Assembly (NCBI GenBank): GCA_022510705.1
Contig: JAFLSX010000008.1
Span: forward strand, 1-57,189
Direction: 5' to 3'
DNA from: Lachnospiraceae bacterium
Lineage (GTDB): Bacteria > Bacillota > Clostridia > Lachnospirales > Lachnospiraceae
DNA: 57,189 nucleotides
The notes beneath the pieces were generated by a model. That model made no database searches and was not told where the DNA came from. It was given only the letters and a program-made list of their open reading frames with translations. The stretch's first letter is position 1. Every line of letters begins with the position of its first letter. A program made the position numbers and the translations under genes. Of the stretch, positions 53,224 through 57,189 are shown in pieces.

Positions 53224-55860
53224 ATGAATTACGGAAAAAAAGGCGTTCGAGCCAAGCAGAAGGAACTGAATGCCAAAGCTTCCAAATGGGGCCGAAAGCT
53301 TGCTTTTACCTGTGTCAAGGTAGTGTTTGCAGGCATTATTGCCGGTGTCATTGTGGGAGCTTCGGCCGCTATCGGCGCTTTTAAAGGTATCATTGCCGCC
53401 GCACCGGATATCGACGTAAACGATGTGGCACCGGTAGGCTTTTCTACTTTCGTCTATGACTGCGAAGGTAATCAAATTGACAAACTGGTGGCAACCAACG
53501 CAAACCGCGTGCAGGTTACCATGGACAGGATTCCCCAAGATTTGGCGGATGCCTTTGTTGCCATTGAAGATCAGCGTTTCTATGAACATAACGGCATTGA
53601 CCTAAAAGCCATCGTGAGGGCAGGATATACCTTTTTCAGAAGCGGTTTCCAAAGGTCCGAAGGTGCCAGTACCATTACCCAGCAGCTATTGAAAAATACG
53701 GTCTTTACCAACTGGGTAAACGAAGAAGGCTTGATAGAGAAGCTCCAGCGTAAGTTCCAGGAGCAGTATCTGGCGCTGGAGATCACCAAGAAGCTGACCA
53801 AAGAAGAGATTTTGCTGCGTTACATGAACACTATAAACCTAGGGCAGAATACCTTGGGTGTACAAGCTGCTTCCCTGCGCTATTTCAACAAGGATGTCAG
53901 TGAACTGACTCTGTCAGAATGTGCGGTCATTGCCGCCATTACTCAGAATCCTTCCCGCTGGAATCCTATCTCCCACCCGGAGAACAATGCAGAGAGAAGA
54001 GAACGCGTATTGAACAATATGCTGGAGCAGGGCTATATTACCCAAGCCGAATATGATGAGGCTATGGCTGACGATGTTTACTCCCGCATTCAAGAGGTCA
54101 ATATTACCACTGCCAGCGAATCCGTCAGTTCCTACTTTGTGGACGCTCTGACGGAAGAGGTCCTGCAGGATCTGATCGATGAAGCAGGCTATAGCCCCAC
54201 TCAGGCCTCCACCCTGCTTTACAGCGGAGGTTTACGCATTGAATCCACGCTGGATCCGAATATTCAAGCAATTGCTGACAGGATTTTTGCTGACCCCGAT
54301 AACTATCCTTCCAATGTGAAGTGGTACTTAAATTATGATTTAACTGTTGAAACAGCCTCCGGAGAATATGTCAACTACAGCAAAGAGATGATGCAGAAAT
54401 GGTTTGTGGCAAACCAGAGCAAAAACTTCAATCTCCTATTCAGCTCCCCGGAAGATGCCTATGCTGCTATTGATACCTTTAAAGAAGCCATCCTGGAGGA
54501 GGGGGATGTGGAATATGCGGAAAGCATCTACTTAACGCCTCAGCCCCAGGTTTCTATAACGATTATTGACCAGCGTACCGGCTGCGTAGTAGCTATGGTG
54601 GGCGGCCGCGGCACCAAGGAAGGCAGCCGTACCTTGAACAGGGCTTATAATACCACCCGTCAGGCGGGCTCCACATTTAAGGTGCTTTCCACCTATGCTC
54701 CCGCACTGGACAGTGCAGGCCTAACGCTTGCCACGGTATTTAACGACGCTCCTTTCCACTATGATACGGGGCAGCTGGTGGGCAACTGGTATACTAATCC
54801 GCCTTATGAGGGCTTAAGCCCCATCCGTAAGGGTGTCTATCATTCCATGAATGTAGTGACCGTAAAATGTCTGACCCAGATTGGTCTTGACCTGGGCTAC
54901 AGCTATCTGGAAAACTTCGGCTTTACCACCCTAACCCGGGCGGATGACTGCGTACAGGCCATGGCCCTGGGCGGCACCTACCACGGTGTCACGAATCTGG
55001 AGCTCTGTGCAGCCTACGCCACCATTGCCAACGGCGGTCTCTATAATAAGCCCAGGCTCTATACCCGTGTACTGGATTCCGACGGCAATGTGATCTTAGA
55101 CCATACCCAGCCGGAAACCCGTCAGGTATTGAAAGAAACTACTGCCTGGCTGTTAACCAGCGCCATGTCGGATACGGTCTCCATAGGTACCGGTACCGCA
55201 GCCCGCTTTAGCGGCATGTCCATTGCCGGCAAAACGGGTACCACCAGTGACAATAAGGACGTCTGGTTTGCAGGCTATACCCCCTACTACACGGCGGTTA
55301 CCTGGACCGGTTATGATAACCCCTATCTAATGAACAAAGAAGAACTGGCTCTTTCCAAGAAACTGTGGAAGCTTGTCATGCAGGAGATCCATGCGGAGCT
55401 GCCTAACCAGACCTTTGCTATGCCAAGTGGCATTGTGCAGGCTGCAGTCTGCTCCCAGTCCGGTAAACAACCCATAGCAGGACTCTGTGATGTGGCCGGC
55501 ACCGTGAGAACGGAATACTTTGCGGAAGGTACGGTTCCTTCAGATCCCTGTGACGTACACTATATTGGTGAGGTCTGTGTATACAGCGGTCTGCCCGCCA
55601 GCCCGGATTGTCCGTTCAAACTGCCCGGTACCCTTGCGCTGATACCCCTTGAGGATCCTGCATTGTGGGCCGGTTCCAGCAATATCGTGGAGAATCCTGA
55701 CGGCACGGTGACTACGGTCTCACCACAGACCAGCAATATCTGTCCTCACAATGCGGAATTCTATGCAAATCCGGATGCCTACAACATCATTGAACAGCAA
55801 CGGGCAGAGCTATTGCAGTTAGGCTATAATTTCTACGCGACACCGGAAACACAGTATTAA
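53224..55860 (+). CDS. Class A penicillin-binding protein (transglycosylase/transpeptidase)
   Basis: 878 aa, PBP1A type. Short basic cytosolic head, one membrane helix (about 30-55), GT51 transglycosylase with E115 in EDQRFYEHNGID and GASTITQQLLKN, then the transpeptidase with S483-TFK, S541-MN and K670-TG. After it comes a Cys-rich tail (about 735-878; C pattern in GLCDVAG, DPCDVHY, CVYSG, PDCPF, NICPH). It polymerises and cross-links peptidoglycan outside the membrane. The ribosome binding site is weak (AAAGG about 13 nt away), so the structured leader may influence translation. Confidence 0.95.
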   Translation: MNYGKKGVRAKQKELNAKASKWGRKLAFTCVKVVFAGIIAGVIVGASAAIGAFKGIIAAAPDIDVNDVAPVGFSTFVYDCEGNQIDKLVATNANRVQVTMDRIPQDLADAFVAIEDQRFYEHNGIDLKAIVRAGYTFFRSGFQRSEGASTITQQLLKNTVFTNWVNEEGLIEKLQRKFQEQYLALEITKKLTKEEILLRYMNTINLGQNTLGVQAASLRYFNKDVSELTLSECAVIAAITQNPSRWNPISHPENNAERRERVLNNMLEQGYITQAEYDEAMADDVYSRIQEVNITTASESVSSYFVDALTEEVLQDLIDEAGYSPTQASTLLYSGGLRIESTLDPNIQAIADRIFADPDNYPSNVKWYLNYDLTVETASGEYVNYSKEMMQKWFVANQSKNFNLLFSSPEDAYAAIDTFKEAILEEGDVEYAESIYLTPQPQVSITIIDQRTGCVVAMVGGRGTKEGSRTLNRAYNTTRQAGSTFKVLSTYAPALDSAGLTLATVFNDAPFHYDTGQLVGNWYTNPPYEGLSPIRKGVYHSMNVVTVKCLTQIGLDLGYSYLENFGFTTLTRADDCVQAMALGGTYHGVTNLELCAAYATIANGGLYNKPRLYTRVLDSDGNVILDHTQPETRQVLKETTAWLLTSAMSDTVSIGTGTAARFSGMSIAGKTGTTSDNKDVWFAGYTPYYTAVTWTGYDNPYLMNKEELALSKKLWKLVMQEIHAELPNQTFAMPSGIVQAAVCSQSGKQPIAGLCDVAGTVRTEYFAEGTVPSDPCDVHYIGEVCVYSGLPASPDCPFKLPGTLALIPLEDPALWAGSSNIVENPDGTVTTVSPQTSNICPHNAEFYANPDAYNIIEQQRAELLQLGYNFYATPETQY

Positions 55861-55872
55861 CTTATATCATGC

Positions 55873-55902
55873 AAAAAGGGACGGCAACACCGTCCCTTTT
55901 TC
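55873..55902 (+). terminator. Terminator of the PBP gene
   Basis: The stem aaaagggacgg / ccgtccctttt with loop caaca and a T tail, 12 nt after the stop. Confidence 0.92.
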
Positions 55903-55926
55903 TATGTTCTTCCTTATCAACTAAAC

Positions 55927-56205
55927 TCAAATTCCCTTGATATCCTTAATCTTCTGTTCTAACTCCTCTGCACCCTTTTTTGCATTTTGGATAGCACGGC
56001 ACTGCTTTGAAAAAAGCTCCTGAGGTTCTTCTCCGAAGGTTTCAAAATAAAGTCTGCCTATTTCCGCATAATTCTTTTTCATTACCTCTTCGCAAACACC
56101 AATCTGGCTCTTTAAGCTGGCAATTTCCGCAGCATCCTTGGCTTTACCTGCCAACATCCGCCCTTTTTCCGTAACTGTCTTCTCTACCTTGTTAATAAAG
56201 TCCAT
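55927..56205 (-). CDS. Small coiled-coil protein, unknown function
   Basis: 92 aa, almost fully helical: MDFINKVEKTVTEKGRMLAGKAKDAAEIASLKSQI, a middle with NYAEIGRLYFETFGEEP, and a C-terminal heptad-like stretch ending KIKDIKGI. Resembles zinc-ribbon-associated helical proteins of Clostridia but lacks the ribbon. GGGAGG precedes the ATG. It follows cysE by 17 bp and is probably co-transcribed. Confidence 0.65.
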   Translation of the reverse strand: MDFINKVEKTVTEKGRMLAGKAKDAAEIASLKSQIGVCEEVMKKNYAEIGRLYFETFGEEPQELFSKQCRAIQNAKKGAEELEQKIKDIKGI

Positions 56206-56222
56206 CTCATATCCTCCCTTTC

Positions 56223-56903
56223 CTACGGTGTTTTCCCACTCTCTCTTTTCAGAAGATGTATTTCCTTCTCCACATCCAATAACCGATTAATCAGCTCTGC
56301 ATTGGCATGCTGTAAATTCTGAATATCCTCCTGTACAGGATTAGGCAGATCCACCTGATTCATATCCTCTCTGGGTGCATACCCATTGCCCCTCTTGATC
56401 ACACGGCCCGGTACGCCCACAACAGTAGAATTGGGCGGTACTTCTTCCAATACAACGCTGCCTGCACCGATCTTAGAATTCTCCCCGATGGTAAAGGAAC
56501 CCAGCACTTTAGCACCTGCACTGACCATAACATTGTTGCCCAGAGTAGGATGCCGCTTCCCGTGCTCCTTTCCTGTTCCTCCCAGAGTTACTCCCTGATA
56601 CAGAGTCACATTGTCTCCGATAACTGTAGTTTCTCCTATAATTACACCGTGCCCATGGTCAATAAAGAGACCTTTTCCAATTTTTGCTCCCGGATGAATT
56701 TCGATTCCTGTTTTATGGGCACCACGTTGTGATATCCAGCGTGCCAGAAAATAATGCTTTTTCTTATATAGGCGATGGGCAATCCGATAATAGAGCATGG
56801 CCTTAAAGCTGGGATATAAAAACACCTCCATATTGGAATGGATGGCCGGATCCCGCTCTCTGATCACCTCTATCTCCTCTTTTATAAACCTTATCAGTCC
56901 CAT
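56223..56903 (-). CDS. cysE: Serine O-acetyltransferase
   Basis: Makes O-acetylserine from serine and acetyl-CoA, the first step to cysteine. N-terminal helical domain (EEIEVIRERDPAIHSNMEVFLYPSFKAMLYYR), then left-handed beta-helix hexapeptide repeats with GIEIHPGAKIGKGLFIDHGHGVIIGET and VTLGGTGKEHGKRHPTLG. 226 aa plus a C-terminal coil. Start at 56903 with AGGAAGAAG upstream; an open frame extends to 56975 through a leader hairpin but is unlikely to be translated. Confidence 0.95.
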   Translation of the reverse strand: MGLIRFIKEEIEVIRERDPAIHSNMEVFLYPSFKAMLYYRIAHRLYKKKHYFLARWISQRGAHKTGIEIHPGAKIGKGLFIDHGHGVIIGETTVIGDNVTLYQGVTLGGTGKEHGKRHPTLGNNVMVSAGAKVLGSFTIGENSKIGAGSVVLEEVPPNSTVVGVPGRVIKRGNGYAPREDMNQVDLPNPVQEDIQNLQHANAELINRLLDVEKEIHLLKRESGKTP

Positions 56904-56932
56904 ATGGCTTCTTCCTGCCTTCTTCAATAGAG

Positions 56933-56972
56933 AAAAGACCACGGTGTGTTCGACAAGCGAAATACCGTGGTC
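56933..56972 (-). terminator. cysE leader attenuator hairpin, T-box-like
   Basis: The 9-bp stem gaccacggt / accgtggtc (56937-56945 with 56964-56972) is followed by UUUU on the minus strand. Just 5' the RNA reads GAGGTGGACCACGG, close to the T-box consensus AGGGTGGNACCGCG. No Stem I is seen, as the promoter lies directly upstream. Confidence 0.5.
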
Positions 56973-56983
56973 CACCTCTTTTT

Positions 56984-57012
56984 AGCATATGCAAAGGGAT
57001 TAGATTTGTCAA
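56984..57012 (-). promoter_or_regulatory. cysE promoter
   Basis: The minus strand shows TTGACA (57012-57007), 17 bp, then TATGCT (56989-56984). Confidence 0.7.
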
Positions 57013-57065
57013 CTTCTATTTTTTAAGTTTTTCATTATTTAAAATTTAAAATTTAATAATAACCA

Positions 57066-57095
57066 TTGACAAGCCTTTTTGCCCTATGCTACAAT
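57066..57095 (+). promoter_or_regulatory. tRNA-Thr promoter
   Basis: TTGACA (57066-57071), 18 bp, TACAAT (57090-57095), about 40 nt before the tRNA and divergent from the cysE promoter. Confidence 0.7.
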
Positions 57096-57136
57096 AGCAT
57101 TCGGTGATTGCAAAAGCGCAGGCTTATGCTCATCGT

Positions 57137-57189
57137 GCTGCTGTGGCTCAGTCGGTAGAGCGTCGCATTGGTAGTGCGGAGGTCACGGG
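57137..57189 (+). tRNA. tRNA-Thr (anticodon GGT), 3' part outside window
   Basis: Acceptor arm gctgctg, D-arm gctc-agtcggta-gagc (57146-57161), anticodon stem tcgca/tgcgg and loop ttGGTag, giving anticodon GGT (57170-57172) for Thr ACC/ACU. Variable loop and the first T-stem bases follow; the rest lies beyond the edge. Confidence 0.92.

Noticed and set aside
56904..56975. N-terminal extension of CysE from a GTG at 56975
   Set aside because: It would run through the leader hairpin and U-tract, has no spaced ribosome binding site, and CysE proteins normally start at the GLIRFIKEEI segment.
56933..57130. Complete T-box riboswitch for cysE
   Set aside because: Upstream sequence is AT-rich and low complexity with a promoter directly before the antiterminator; no Stem I features such as an AGTA bulge or specifier loop were found.

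Overview
The window looks like a chromosomal stretch from an anaerobic, endospore-forming Clostridia, most likely a Lachnospiraceae-type gut bacterium. Supporting this are a complete spoIIIAA-AH operon, spoIVB, the Firmicutes gene order nusB-xseA-xseB-ispA-dxs-tlyA-nadK-argR-recN, rubrerythrin, a CIRCE-controlled groESL, strong GGAGG ribosome binding sites with frequent GTG/TTG starts, and many hairpin plus U-tract terminators. Most genes are on the minus strand, so 'downstream' usually means lower coordinates. No transposase, integrase, phage gene or CRISPR array was found.

Layout. 1-4000 is a small accessory block: a 3'-truncated double-HD (HD-GYP) signalling protein, a YhfC/PrsW-type membrane protease, a 57-aa conserved small protein beside the 3' scrap of a lost ABC exporter, a membrane protein and an M35-like zinc peptidase. 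4000-7000 is a copper module: CsoR repressor, CopA ATPase fused to a CopZ-like domain, two CsoR-type operators and a promoter. 7000-17500 is the spoIVB/recN/argR/nadK/tlyA/dxs/ispA/xseBA/nusB/Asp23 cluster. 17500-21700 carries a transglutaminase-like protein, prfC and deoB, placed between the Asp23-nusB block and spoIIIA (21700-26800). 26900-31970 has a lipoprotein, pnp, rpsO, trpS and rubrerythrin. 32000-36700 has a GH2 glycosidase, PlsC, ApbE and, divergently, a NusG-II protein and a Gx-family membrane protein (likely an exported-flavin or quinone module). 36780-41740 has a clostripain-like lipoprotein, LarE, an Rrf2 regulator, TcdA and an HD protein. 41880-43910 is groESL. 44000-46100 has a low-complexity membrane protein, an iron-sulfur flavoprotein-like reductase and a DUF1905/C39-like fusion. 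46100-50780 is an AraC regulator divergent from a heterodimeric ABC exporter. 50800-52900 has mgtE and a YigZ protein. 52950-55900 is a class A PBP behind an unusual structured leader. The window ends with a coiled-coil protein, cysE and a partial tRNA-Thr.

The most interesting signals are non-coding. One is a roughly 240-nt leader of the PBP gene with a 9-bp closing stem, two strong inner hairpins and three 24-bp tandem repeats, each able to compete for the closing stem. Another is a smaller element of similar architecture at 2013-2127. There is also a T-box-like antiterminator/terminator remnant without Stem I before cysE, and structured leaders before rpsO and pnp. Among proteins, the CopA-CopZ fusion that keeps an internal ribosome binding site and the DUF1905-C39 fusion deserve a second look. 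All assignments are by eye from motifs and gene order; no database search was run.
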